Origin: Nephrocerus scutellatus
Taxonomy: Eukaryota; Arthropoda; Insecta; Diptera; Pipunculidae
NCBI GenBank assembly: GCA_947095585.1
Contig: OX352763.1
Location: forward strand, 32,971,462-33,035,461
Direction of reading: 5' to 3'
Length of the DNA: 64,000 nt
The notes under the pieces were generated by a model. That model had not been told where the DNA came from. It saw nothing but the letters and a program-made list of their open reading frames with translations, and did no database searches. Both the position numbers and the translations under genes were made by a program. Position 1 is the stretch's first letter; the number at the start of each line of letters is the position of its first letter. This document shows, piece after piece, positions 1 to 10,440 of this stretch.

Positions 1-1416
1 TGTTTATGCATGTATGTGTTTTGTATCTATATACGTAACACGTATGTATGTTACATAGGTCGAAGAGAATTTTTTTGAAAATGTTTTCCTTAAATGATAT
101 CATTGACATGGATTTGTCAGCATTATTATTTTATGTTTAAATATTTATGATACGAGTATCTAAGATATCTTTAGATGTTTTCGAAGTATCACGTTTATCG
201 TCCCACTTGTGGAATAAAATTAGTTTTCCTTTTTCACACAAACACATACATACATTCATGTGGGCTATTGCCCCCACGTGAATAGTAAAGAATTTGTAAA
301 TCAATTTTTATATTCTTCAAAAACAAAAACAAGCACAACAACAAGACAGATACTCGTAATAATTATCTTGCATTCTCATCACTTGTGTTTTTGCGCGTCA
401 TGAGGATTTATTGCATGTCTGATAGCAGCGGCATATGACGAGCTCATCACATGGTGATATAGGATGAAGGTATTATCACCCCATTAACTTATTAAGTCCC
501 ACCAACCATTGATGATAGTAAAGCGATGATTTATGCAAGATAGCAATGCGGATTACTGACACTAGAAGTGGTTTTATGATTTTCCATATCCATTCCACTT
601 ATAAACTTGTGTCAAAGAAAGTCATTGGGGTTACATGCTACAACCTCTCATGACTTTTCCATGTTGTTTGGTTTACGTATTTGACGTATTGATGTATAAA
701 ACGTATTTAAAGTCCTTTCATTAAGCCTGCAAAAATGTCCCCTATTTCTATTTGCCGTATTCTGCAGCTATGAATAATTATGCAGGCGTAAAACTCTCAT
801 AGACATTTAGACTGATTGTTCGCTGGGAATTGCATTCAAACTTATCGCTTACAATGTCATTGCATACATGCGATGCACTCTTCTCAAAAGAGCTAGGATA
901 GAAAAAAACATTGCAGATGCTTTGAGACAGACCCATCCAGTTGCGGTGTTAGAAAATTGCGCTGAATGCGCGCGACTTAACACAAGTCATCTTCTCTTAG
1001 CTGCATGCATGTATGCGTCGAATATAGCGAATTTACAACAAGTTTTTGAGGTGCTGAGCAATTCATAGCAATTCAGGCAAATATCTGGAAACATAGTTTG
1101 ACACTCAACTCTTTTCCAGTTTCTATACATTAGCAGATGTGGGTTGATGTGTATTTTTGATAGTAATTTTAAATAAATAATCAATATTGGGTTGTGTCCG
1201 GATCACTTCAGCAATTTTTTGTGTGTATCTGAAAAATCTGCGCTTATCATAAGTTATGATTTTTTGGTAACCGGCCGATTCCACTAGCACAATTTAACCA
1301 GACACAATTCCACTGGCACAATTCCAATTCCACAATTCACTATTGATAAGACAGTCATCCTTTTGTTTTTTTGATAAAATCATAAAATCATATAAACAAC
1401 AAGCGTTTTAGGGACT
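1..1416. other. Unassigned AT-rich intronic DNA
   Basis: No coding domain or transposon motif was recognised here. The sequence is AT-rich with frequent stops in all frames. It should lie inside the Netrin transcript, since exons continue from 4071 on the minus strand and the C-terminal domain has not yet appeared. Around 1280-1345 a short stretch repeats variants of 'cacaattcca', a degenerate simple repeat. The 66-codon frame at 868-1068 matches nothing I know and is probably chance. Confidence 0.5.
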
Positions 1417-1886
1417 TCCTAAAGAAATCGAAATTTTTCTATGCCTATCAGTATGGATTTATGGAAGGCACAGATACTGAAATGGCACTTGTGGAGATAA
1501 ACAATCTAATTTATAATACTTTCGATCGGAAGGAGAACATTTGCGCCTTATTTCTTGATCTCAAGAAAGCATTTGACACGATTGATCACCAATTACTTCT
1601 GAATAAATTATATTGTTTTGGATTTCGTGGAATCTCTTACAAACTAATCAGTAGTTACTTAAATAATCGACAACAGTACATAATGATTGATGGAATTAGA
1701 AGCAATGTGCGCGATTTTAATTGTGTGGTTCCTCAAGGTAGTGTACAAGGACCACTACTGTTCTTAATATTCATTAATGACATTTCATTTCTGCCCTTGA
1801 ATATGTTTGCGGATGATACTACAGTTATCTACGAAACAAAGGATCCTTCTGTTATAATTAATAAGATGGAACATAACATAACATTA
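1417..1886 (+). pseudogene. Reverse transcriptase fragment, CR1/L2-like LINE
   Basis: An open frame of about 155 codons carries consecutive reverse transcriptase (RT) palm motifs: YQYGF with a following TEMAL block, FLDLKKAFDTIDH (palm box A), VPQGSVQGPLLFLIFIND (box B) and FADDT (catalytic box C). The order and wording resemble the CR1/L2 group of non-LTR retrotransposons. No endonuclease or 3' end is attached. Homology stops abruptly at about 1886, where the 5' end of LINE-A begins, so LINE-A probably inserted into or recombined with this relic. The palm is intact over this stretch, but the element is a fragment. Clade is inferred from motif wording. Confidence 0.75.
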
Positions 1887-3870
1887 GGGGAGCTGCATTG
1901 CGATTGATCGGGAAAATACTGACTGCTCAAAACTTGTTTTGGACCAGTAGTGCAACAATCAAGTTCGTGATGTAGTGCTTACTCTACCTCCAAGTTGTGG
2001 TCCCCGGGCAACTATGTGTATAAATCCTTATATATGTAGGCTACAATTGCAAGTGGGAACGGTCTAGCGTTTCTAGTCTAGGCAACGTGGGTTAGCACCC
2101 TGCGGTACCGATAAATGCCCGCTACTGAAACCGACACAACGCCTCGGATAAGTAATGATCGAATAATGACGAATTTTGGCTATTGTACCCGGACTAAGAT
2201 TGGTTTCTGGAATGTGTAGACGCTCCCTGACTCAGGTAGTAAAGAACCTCAAAATGTCAGATTTCATCATCTGGAGTTTCTTCGATATAATTTGGATATA
2301 GTGGGAGTGAGTGAAGTAAGATGGTTAGACGCGGGAGAGTACCAATCCCCAACGTGTTACATTGTGCTACTCTACTCCGGCGAACCCTACGGCAATTCCC
2401 GTTAATCTGAAGTTGGTCTGCTGCTAACGCCAACAGCACGCAAAGGCCTAATTTCCTGGCACCCACATCGTGATAGGATCTTATCGGCCAGATTTCGGAT
2501 TAGAGTACGGCGCGTCACGATCATACAGTGTTACGCCCCAACGAATCCTTCGAGTGAGGATGAAAAGGACAACTTATACAATCAGCTAAGCGCTATATTT
2601 AACGCAACGCCGAACGGTGATATCGTTCAAGTCCCCCGAATGCCAAGGTAGGCAACGACAATGAAGGCCTCAAACATGTGATTGGGAAGCACGGCTTCGG
2701 TGAACGAAATGACAATGGTAAAAGATTTGTTGATTTCTGCAACACCAACCACCTTGTGATTGGCGGCGCCATGAGATCTGCCACAGCTTGGTGTCAACTG
2801 ACAGGCAATCGTCATCCAACCAAATCGACCATGTGGTGGCTGATCGGGTTAAGAGCTGTCTTTTAGTCGTCCGAAACAGATGAGGAGCCGACATGGGTAT
2901 GGTATGGGATTATCACATTATGGTAGCTACTGTCCAGTTACGAATCCGCAATATCATCCGAATGCCTAGGTATAACATCGACCGTCTAAAGATTCCCTCA
3001 GTACATCCGGTGAAATGCATGGATGGTTTTAGATGAGGATCAGCTCAAGCGATGGAAGGAGCTTAACCGTGTATTAGCTAACGATATGCACCCAAATAAT
3101 CGATTGCTGCCGGAAGTAACAATTTCCCGAATTCGAACCTCAACTCCCAGTAAAGATGAGATCGCTACCGCGATCAACGCGCTAAGGTAACACAAGTCAG
3201 TAGGACTAGATGGTATACCCGCAGAGCTTCTTCGTGACGCTCCAATGACATCAGCAGAGCTATGATATCCTCTTGTAGAGAGAGCTTGGGAGGCAAATGT
3301 TTCCCCGACGAGTGGAAGAAGGGAATGATTGTCAAGCTCCCTAAAACTGGAGAGGCATTTGCGTTCTTCCTGCAGTTGCAAAGGTAATAGCCAAAGAAGT
3401 ACTTGAGCGAATTAAGGATCGTCTGGAAGATACACTCGATTCCTCACTGGATCCTCCCGTGTAGACCACATCAACACCTTGCGGAGTCGGCAAAGCAAAA
3501 TCAGTGTTTGGAATGATGTCCATTATATGGCGAAGCAATGCGATCAGCTTAAACAACAAGCTGCGACTGTTCCGTTCAAATATTGAATCTGTGCTGTTGT
3601 ATGGGTGCAGCACTTAGAAGGTGACCACTAGTATCACAAAAAGATTACAAACGTTTGTAAAAAGGTGCCTACGGATTATCTTTATGGTTTTCTGGCCTAA
3701 CCGTATCTCTAACGAACATCTTTACCAGAGAACGGGTCAGGAACTAATAGCCATACAATGACAGAAGTGGCAGTCACGGCAATTGGGGAAGAGTTGGAGA
3801 GATCTGAAGCTCATTGCCAGGAACCGCACCCGATAGCGCATAGGCGTAGTAGAGGCCCAAGGACCCACAA
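1887..3870 (+). mobile_element. LINE-A copy 1 (RTE-like), decayed, internal deletion
   Basis: The 5' segment 1887-2250 matches 12177-12520 closely, which defines a shared 5' end beginning near 'tctgcattgcgattgatcgg'. An AP-like endonuclease region follows (about 2190-2950), with TKIGFWN, VGVSEVRW, SGVGLLL-like and IIQCYAPTNPS motifs. It is broken by stops, for example the TAG after TKIGFWNV at about 2215, and by frameshifts. RT N-terminal pieces follow at 3040-3480 (KHKSVGLDGIPAELL-like, EWKKGMIVKLPK, CVDHINTL-like). Then the frame jumps directly to the post-palm region (IWRSNAISLNNKL, SVLLYGC) near 3530. The catalytic YADD box is therefore missing. The copy cannot be active. Confidence 0.8.
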
Positions 3871-4070
3871 GGGGAGAGGCAAACTATTTTTCTTCTGTCT
3901 CTTCACTTGCATTACAAAAATTAAATGTTTGATTGTCTTGGTGGTATCTTTCAACATCAATTACTCAGAATGTTTAAGTAGGTCTCTAAATAATATACTA
4001 TCTAATAAAATCAAGCAACAAAGCAAACTTAAAGTAAAATTAAAAAAAATAAAAAATAACACTTACTTAC
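3871..4070. other. Intron tail beside Netrin exon
   Basis: AT-rich sequence between LINE-A copy 1 and the Netrin splice donor at 4069-4070 (minus-strand GT). No motif other than the donor, minus-strand sequence G|GTAAGTAAG, was seen. Confidence 0.6.
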
Positions 4071-4169
4071 CACGCCCTCCCTCGGTGCGATACGGCGCAT
4101 TGGGATCACTCTGACTAGGTTCTGGCGCTGTATTCTGTGTGTCCATCATGCTGATAACTCTTGGAATTT
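4071..4169 (-). CDS. Netrin exon: linker after third LE module
   Basis: This 99-base exon is read on the minus strand from a tttcag acceptor (4170-4172) to a GTAAGT donor (4065-4070). It starts with two bases that complete a Lys codon with the previous exon, giving the junction APCI-KIPRVIS. That wording is what Netrins show right after the last LE module. The rest reads MMDTQNTAPEPSQSDPNAP and an Arg/Gly-rich end (TEGGRG), a low-complexity linker that precedes the C345C/NTR domain in the family. It ends in phase 1. The next exon, expected to carry the NTR domain, lies left of position 1. Netrins are secreted axon-guidance ligands for Frazzled/DCC and Unc5. Whether this is NetA or NetB is not resolved. 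Confidence 0.88.
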
Positions 4170-4256
4170 CTGAAAAGTAGCATAAAGTAATTAAGATGGA
4201 AATAGCAGATCATTATAAGGGAAATTACATGTTGACAAAGTTGTCAAGTTACTCAC

Positions 4257-4406
4257 TTATGCATGGCGCAATATGCGATCGGCTCTGTTGGAATCCACGG
4301 GCACATCGATTGCATGTCAAACCAGTGACACCATCCTTGCACGGGCATTGTCCCGATGTGTGATTACATGTTTTTCCCGAAGAACCAATAGGATGACAGT
4401 CACATG
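4257..4406 (-). CDS. Netrin exon: third laminin-EGF (LE) module
   Basis: A 150-base exon with a cag acceptor at 4407-4409 and the donor A|GTGAGT at 4251-4256. It enters and leaves in phase 1. The 49 whole codons encode one complete laminin-type EGF module: [14 protein letters not shown], then [12 protein letters not shown], then [13 protein letters not shown] and APCI. The eight cysteines are spaced as in the last LE module of Netrin, where most residues are near invariant across animals. With the upstream exon at 45445-45633 the split codon becomes CCA (Pro) in front of CDCHP; vertebrate Netrins have Ala there. The 87-base intron to the next exon (4170-4256) is of normal fly size, in sharp contrast to the 41-kb one upstream. 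The V domain and first LE module are outside the window. Confidence 0.95.
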
Positions 4407-4409
4407 CTG

Positions 4410-5377
4410 AAAAGAAAAACAGAACAAAACATAATAAATGTGAAAATGTGAATAAATGGAAAGTGATAAATTTTCCCTTTACGAGTATAACACGCGCGCT
4501 CCTCATCCATCGCCTCAATTACCATCATAATTTTAGGTGTGATGTGGCCAATTAGGTTGCGACCATAACTAATTAAAGTTCATCAATATCGCATCTAATT
4601 GAGCGCATCAAATGAATGTGTATCTCTGTTGATGCTTTTGAGTTTACACACATCTGTACGCTGAATTGTTTACGAAAAGGGATCTCCGACACACTTTGGG
4701 CATCAGTCGGAGCTGGTTTTTTCAACAGATCAACTCAGTGAGATGCTTCGCTGGCTAATTATTAAATTAAATTCGGCGAAAGATCTACGACGTTATTTTC
4801 TGGTTGGGTTAATTTGATGATGACTCTGTTTGGCGCATTTACTTTGGAAGAAACTTAAAAAATGCTGAAAGGCTGAAAGCTTTTTGTATTGTGAAGACGT
4901 GCATGGCGTGTTAATGGGGTCAACATGGATGCATCGTTAAGAGCACACGTCGTAACACATCACAAACAAATTAGCAAAGAGCTCCGACGAGTTTCAGAAG
5001 AATAAATTTACTGCAGCGATTAACACTTTTGTGTAAGAGTGCAGCGGTTTTCTTCGCCTGAAGTTAGACGACGAAGGATTAAGTGAAGTAATCATTTTGT
5101 TGAATTTGGTATCAATTGAGCGATTGGATAATGCGAGATACCAGACTGATTTTCGGATTCTTTAGTTGAGAAGAATTGCATCTTTTGTGTGTAAATTTTT
5201 GAAAATTTAAAATAGACTTCCAGGAATTATACGCCGAGTGTGCGTCACAAAAGGAAAAACTCGACTTATGGGATACACAATTGATTTCTTTTACTTAAAA
5301 TGTTGAAATTGTCTCGAAATTAAGTGACTGTTCAATTTGGTGAGTAGCTGCTGGTTCTGCAAACTGGAGGTGATGGG
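4410..5377. other. Unassigned intronic DNA
   Basis: No open frame of note and no transposon motif. Base composition is more balanced than elsewhere in the intron, with several short runs of unique-looking sequence. I see nothing I can name. Confidence 0.5.
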
Positions 5378-5835
5378 TTTTTAAATTCTCTATATTAACT
5401 TCGCGTGCCCGTGGCTGGGCAGAATCTTGTGATCAATTTTTAACCCACTTCTTAAAGGCCGGTTTTATTCAAACTTTGCAGACATGTGTATTTCCCATGA
5501 CAAACAATACCTTCTGTTAAAATTTGGGGCCCCTCGGTCCTCGGGCTCGGGGGGCTCCCATATAAATATTTTACAAACTTTACCCGATTTTCTTCAAATT
5601 TTATACGCATGTGTATCTCAGATGGAGAACACCTTTTGTAAAAATTTGGTAGTGATCGGGCCCCGGGGTTTCCGTGTATTGAATAGAAAATGTTCATCAG
5701 AGGGAAGCCAATCAGATTTGGATACAAATACAAATTTTCAAAAAAAGTACCCGATTTTCTTAAAATTTTATACACATGTGTATCTCAGATGGAGAACACC
5801 GTTTATAAAAATTTGAACGTTTTCAAATCTGGGTA
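5378..5835 (+). repeat. DTR1 tandem-repeat element, left half
   Basis: It starts with a conserved edge, ttaaattctctatattaact, followed by a CGTG/CCCGTGGC-rich block and 'cttgtgatcaatttttaaccc'. It then contains successive degenerate units of roughly 110-130 bases: 'cccgattttcttcaaatttt', an acatgtgtatctc block, 'gtaaaaatttggtagtgat', then a GC-rich cgggccccggg block with 'tcccatat'. At least three units are visible. The same edge and units recur at 25378, 27290 and, in the opposite orientation, at 47140-47610. LINE-E interrupts the array here and it resumes at 8550. Frames through it encode no known protein. Confidence 0.75.
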
Positions 5836-6636
5836 TCCCAAAATCTATCTATCTGAGTTTCAGGCGGGGTTTCGAGCATATTACTCAACAACGGACCAAA
5901 TCTTCATACTCACAACAGTTGCGCTGAACTACATTAGAAGAAAGAAGAAATTGTATGCGTTCTTCGTGGACCTCAAGGCGGCTTTCGACACAGTAGACAC
6001 AATCGTGGCAAAAAGGTATATGAAAATACGTCTTCAGCCGTATGGGATGGAAAATAATTATCAGATTTCTTTGAAACAATAATGGGGGTAAAACAGGGGT
6101 GCAACTTTAGCCCACAAGCATTTGTGATGTTTATTGATGAATAACAGAAGCTTTATGTGGGGTATAACAATTGGTGAAACTTCAATCAAAGCTCTGCTAT
6201 ATCCAGATGATTTAGTCCTACTCGCGGACTCACCGGAGAGCTTGCAGAGAATGATAAAAATAAAATAGCTAGAAATAGTTAAATCCTTCAAATACCTCGG
6301 TATCAGTATCTCCAATAACATGAATATGGAACAACATCTCAAAAAGAAGCTTACAACAGCGAAGTCATACATAAGCGCGGCTTGGAAAAACAGTCTGGAA
6401 GATAAGCACATATCCTTAAGAGTAAAATATGAGATATTTCAAGCGGTTTCTAAATCAGTCTTGCTGTATTTGGCACAGGTTTGGGTTATAAGTTTTATGA
6501 TACCGTGGAAAAACTGATGCGTGTCTCTTTGAAACGGATAATTAATCTGCTTCAAAGCACACCAAATCGTATGCTTCTGGTTGAGACTGGTCTTCCCCAC
6601 TATTTATGAACACCTTAAAGCTTCATTTTGATTATA
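5836..6636 (+). pseudogene. LINE-E reverse transcriptase, 5' piece, split by mariner
   Basis: RT palm motifs appear in order across several frames: LSEFQAGFRAYYSTTDQIF, FFVDLKAAFDTVD (box A), a decayed QG region near 6090, then YPDDLVLLADS at about 6200, where the usual YADD has become YPDD. FKYLGI follows at 6288-6305. A post-palm segment (TAKSYISAAWK, later KRIINLLQSTPNRMLLVETGLP) runs to the mariner boundary. Several stops and frame changes make it dead. The element appears 5'-truncated, because no endonuclease precedes the palm. Its 3' piece continues at 7880 on the far side of the mariner. Confidence 0.75.
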
Positions 6637-7879
6637 AAGGGTGATCAGATTGGAGGTACTTTTTCCAATAGGATTTTTTTTTGACATGTCACGCATGACT
6701 ACTGTCAAACTAAAAACATAATTTTATTCAGTATTCATTGACATTTCATCATGGAAAGACTAACGCATCAACAACGTTTACAAATCGTACAATTGTATTA
6801 CGAAAATCGACGACCTGTGAAAAGTGTTCATCGCGCGCTCAGGCCAGTATGGTGTACATAATCGTCCTACCGAACGCACTATTCGGCATACCATCGGCAA
6901 ACTTGAGAATAATTTTACATTATTGGATGATACTCGACCGATTAGACCACGTACAGCCCGAAAGGAAGAGAAAGGAAGGCGCCGTTCTCAACAACTTGGC
7001 CTATCTCTTATGGCACTACTTGGGCGATTTTACGCAGAAATCTTGGTTTGAGAGCGTGGACAGCTAGTCCAAGAATTGAAGCCGGCCGACCTTCCAAAGC
7101 GTCATACTTTCAGTTGTTGGGCTCTTGAAAAACTCGCCGAAGATCCGTATTTTGGGACCCGAATTTTGCTCAGCAATGAGGCCCAATTTTGGCTTAATGG
7201 CTTCGTCAATAAGCAAAATTGCCATATTTCGGCTGAAGAGCAACCCGAAGCCATACACGAACTGCCATTACATCCATTGAAAACTACCGTTTGGTGCGGC
7301 CTATGGGCTGGAGAAATCATCGGCCCATATTTCTTCAAAGACGAGGCTGGCGCCAATGTAACAATGAATGGCGAACGCTATCGCGCCAAGATAAACGACT
7401 TTTTGATGCCGGAAATTAAAGCCCGTGATCTCCACGACATTTGGATCCAACAAGACGGCGCTACATCCCATACAGCCCGTGACACAATGGATTTACTGCG
7501 TCCTTTCGGTTTCGGTGAGCAATTGATCTCTCGTTTCGGACCGGTGGATTGGCCCCCTAGATCGTGTGATATCACACCTTTGGATTTTTTTTTGTTGGGC
7601 TATGTAAAGTCTAAATGTTTTGTGGATAAACCAGCTACGATTGAGGCATTGGAAGCCAACATTACTCAAGTTATTCGCGAGTAACCGACCGAAGTCCTGG
7701 AGCGTGTCATTCAAAATTGGTGTTTACGGATGGCCGAATTACGGCGCAGTTGCGGCCAACATTTGAAAGGGATTATCATGAAATGTTCTAAATAAAAATA
7801 ATAAAGATTGCCCAATCAATTTGAAGTTTTGTTGTTTTATTTCAATTTAAAATCCGATACCTCTAAATTGATCACCCTC
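6637..7879 (+). mobile_element. Mariner-family transposon 1, degenerate
   Basis: About 1.24 kb bounded by imperfect terminal inverted repeats: left agggtgatcagattggaggta and right (reverse complement) agggtgatcaatttagaggta. A TA dinucleotide flanks the left end; the right TA is not visible. It carries one broken transposase gene (6751-7795) and an AATAAA just after the stop. It sits inside LINE-E, whose coding sequence resumes on the right, so it inserted after LINE-E. The repeat ends differ from those of the mariner at 42196, so this is a separate subfamily. Confidence 0.85.
6751..7795 (+). pseudogene. Mariner transposase, inactivated
   Basis: Begins MERLTHQQRLQIVQLYYENR, the helix-turn-helix start of the family, and then frameshifts after about 30 codons. 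The best frame (7076-7684) keeps HELPLHP, TTVWCGLWAG, IGPYFFKDEAG, QQDGATSHTA and WPPRSCDITPLDFF. The first catalytic Asp block reads LLSNEAQF, with Asn in place of the first Asp. The second and third Asp are present, 42 residues apart, one more than in the intact copy at 42302. A TAA interrupts the frame at 7682-7684 before the C-terminal VLERVIQNW region. It cannot encode active enzyme. Confidence 0.88.
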
Positions 7880-8549
7880 GCCTTGGACCAGGAAAGGTTG
7901 AGTAAACGTATAGCGGAGTACAATAGAGGTAAAAATACTTTGGTTTGATGAATGGCAGTTACTTGCAGATTCCTGTGGGCACACCCTCAATTCGGGAAAC
8001 AGACTCAATTGGAATGAAGCTGGATGAGAAAATGCATGAAGATAACATCGAAAATGTAAAAAGTTCAGTACACAGATCAATATATGCAAATCTCAATCAC
8101 AACATTTGCGAAAATAACTTATTCAGCGATAACTACTCGATCGAAGTAATATCCTCAATTTTTAAGGCAAGAGGAGAAATTATGAACCTGATTTTCATAC
8201 CACAACGTGAAGATTTACCAGTCTACGAGAGAGAGAGATGTCGCCTTTCACTTCTTGGGCAGGTGTCCAATTCTAAGCGAAATTAGGTATCAGCTTTTTG
8301 ATAAGGGAACCCTGCAGGAGGAAGATATGGTAATGATTTTAAACGCCACGAACTGGAACAAACTACACAACTATTGTCACAAAGCATTAATATACAGAAG
8401 AGCGATACGCGAAGAATATTTTTGAGCATATATCAACAGTGCAGACGACTTTTTAGCCATGCCTTAAATTTAAGAATTATAAAATTTTATTTAGTTAATG
8501 AATTATTGTAAATGAATAAAATCTGTCTATCTGTCTACTCGTATCTATC
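7880..8549 (+). pseudogene. LINE-E 3' piece after mariner insertion
   Basis: Resumes LINE-E coding sequence: LDQERLSKRIAEYNRG, WFDEWQLLADS in shifted frames, then the typical LINE C-terminus with a decayed CCHC-type knuckle (HFLGRCPILSEIR) and a terminal KLHNYC-KALIYRRAIREEYF followed by a stop at 8425. A short untranslated tail ends in tctgtctatctgtctactcg, probably the 3' terminal repeat of the element. DTR1 sequence starts immediately after, matching the interrupted array on the left. Confidence 0.7.
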
Positions 8550-8770
8550 ATTTTCAAATTTTATACGCATGTGTATCTCCGATGAACAACACTTTTTGTA
8601 AAATGATTTTGAGTTACCGGGGCCCGGTATTGGAAGGATAAAAAATTTACTCGATTTTTTCAAATTTTATACTCATGTGTATCTCCTATGGAAACGCTAT
8701 TTGTAAAAATTTTGGAGTGATCGATTTGATTCAAACTTTGCACATTGTGTATACCCGATTAGCGATTTAC
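8550..8770 (+). repeat. DTR1 tandem-repeat element, right half
   Basis: Two further DTR1 units: 'tcaaattttatacgcatgtg', tatctcc, a 'ttttgtaaaat' block, then ccggggcccgg, repeated once more from about 8655. It matches the units at 5560-5830, so the LINE-E/mariner nest split one original array. Confidence 0.7.
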
Positions 8771-10287
8771 ACGAAAAATTTAAATTTTTATGGGTTGTGT
8801 TGTTTTTTTCATTAGCAGGCGATTTTTGTGAACTTTAAATAAATCGTCTGCTAAACGAAAACAAAGGCTTTATGTTAATAAGTCAGAGATGGAAAACCAA
8901 ATGAACCCGCGTGATTATTGGAAATAATTTGAGCCGTAAACATAATTTAATCCAACACACGCAATTCTGCATGAAATCGGAGTCTGACACTATACCAGTT
9001 CTTACATAAAAATTAAAAATTCACTGTTATCCACTCTGCACAAGTAAAATCGTGTCACTTCCTCCTTAAGTACATTTAAGCTGTCCGCAGATTTTAAGCT
9101 GACTTCAGCGCATTCATATTCAGGACCAGTATTGGGCTAAGCTGCGCGTGCGCGCCCTTTAAACGACAAATTGTGTGAAATTTGATATCATCGGCGAAAA
9201 AGTATCTTTTCCCCTTCTTTCTTTGTTTGCAAATTCATTCATTGAAACTGAGAAGCCAAGTTGCGCAACAAGAATTAACAAAAAAAAAAAGAAAAAAAAT
9301 GTACAAAAGTCAAAGGATTTGTTTTTAATGTACTTAACTTTGATGTGCATATATTTATATACATACATATGTACATATATATTTTTATATAATTTTTGTT
9401 TCACTTCCCATCGTACGTTCGTTCGTTCGTTCGCATAAATCGGACTTATTTATTGTAATTCAGATTATGTTACAGTCATTGGGAGTTGCGTGATTTTGGA
9501 CAAGACAGCCAAAGTCAAAGATTCTACGTACATGTCCTGATGCCGACGATGTATTGAAAGCATTTATCTTGCTGATGTCCAGCCGAGCCGGATTCAGGCG
9601 GTTGGTTGTACCATATTGTCGAACGGTCAGTCGGTATACTCGTACGCTGTACGTCGTACGCCCTGGACCATTTCTCGGTCTCGTGCATCATTTTGCCGTG
9701 GTAAGAATACTACCTCCCAAATTGTAAGGAGAGCCCAATTGCGTGTGATTAACACGGAAAACCCATCACTTTGACATTGGGGCGATAATTCGTTTATATT
9801 TAATCGAAAAATAAAATTGCTGCACTTGGGTGGCACAAAGCGTGTGAATAAATTGAAAAATTGTGATATGAAAAAAAAAAAACTGGTAATCGAGTTCTGA
9901 ATTGCGGATATAAAAGTAAATATGTGTCCGTTCAAATATTTCTTGAGATGGAAAATGTGTTTGTTAGACTGCACATGACCAAAGCGAATTTTTTTTCTAG
10001 CCTTTGTATCTCTAAAATCTTGTAGAGAGAGAGAGAGAGATCGGATCGCAAAGCGAGGGATAGAAAAGATAGAGGGAGAGAGAGATAATTTTAAAAGCAA
10101 ATAAAGGATTAATATTAAAAAAAATAAGCTATTTGCCTAATTAAGTCATTCTGAAATCAGCCTAAAATTATCCTAGGTATTATCTTCGCAGTATCATTCA
10201 ATAATCATATAATCTTCTTATAATTCTCTAATCAGCCTGAAAAACATCTCTATATTCATGCTATAATCAAACTATAATCTTCCTATG
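8771..10287. other. Unassigned intronic DNA with simple repeats
   Basis: No gene recognised. Simple repeats include an A-rich run near 9280-9300, a tatatacatacatatgta block near 9355-9380, a (gttc)n run at 9415-9433 and a (GA)n run at 10024-10040. The long minus-strand frame at 9627-10100 crosses the (GA)n run and poly-A tracts and has no family resemblance, so I do not call it. Confidence 0.5.
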
Positions 10288-10440
10288 AATAATATTCGGC
10301 GCGACAGACCATTGCAGTCCAAGGCCTAGCTTCTCGCGGCCATTTGTGTTGCGGATTTATATTTTGGACACAAATGGAAGGGACCTACAATTTAAGGCCG
10401 GTTCCGAGTGGCGAATTGAGAAGCTTTCCGTGGCAAGTCG
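10288..10440 (-). mobile_element. SINE copy 1, 5'-truncated
   Basis: On the minus strand this is the 3' half of the tRNA-derived SINE seen complete at 31359. Shared landmarks are a gaagctaggccttggac block, a ggtctgtcgcgcc block and an ATT-type tail. The tRNA-like head with A and B boxes is missing. It abuts LINE-B at about 10441. Confidence 0.7.

Noticed and set aside
1..4070. Search for the Netrin C345C/NTR exon on the minus strand
   Set aside because: No frame with the KKFCKRDYA-like Cys motifs or suitable splice sites was found. The exon is presumably outside the window.
9627..10100. 157-codon minus-strand frame
   Set aside because: Runs through (GA)n and poly-A tracts that lack stops by composition. 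No domain, no splice or promoter context.
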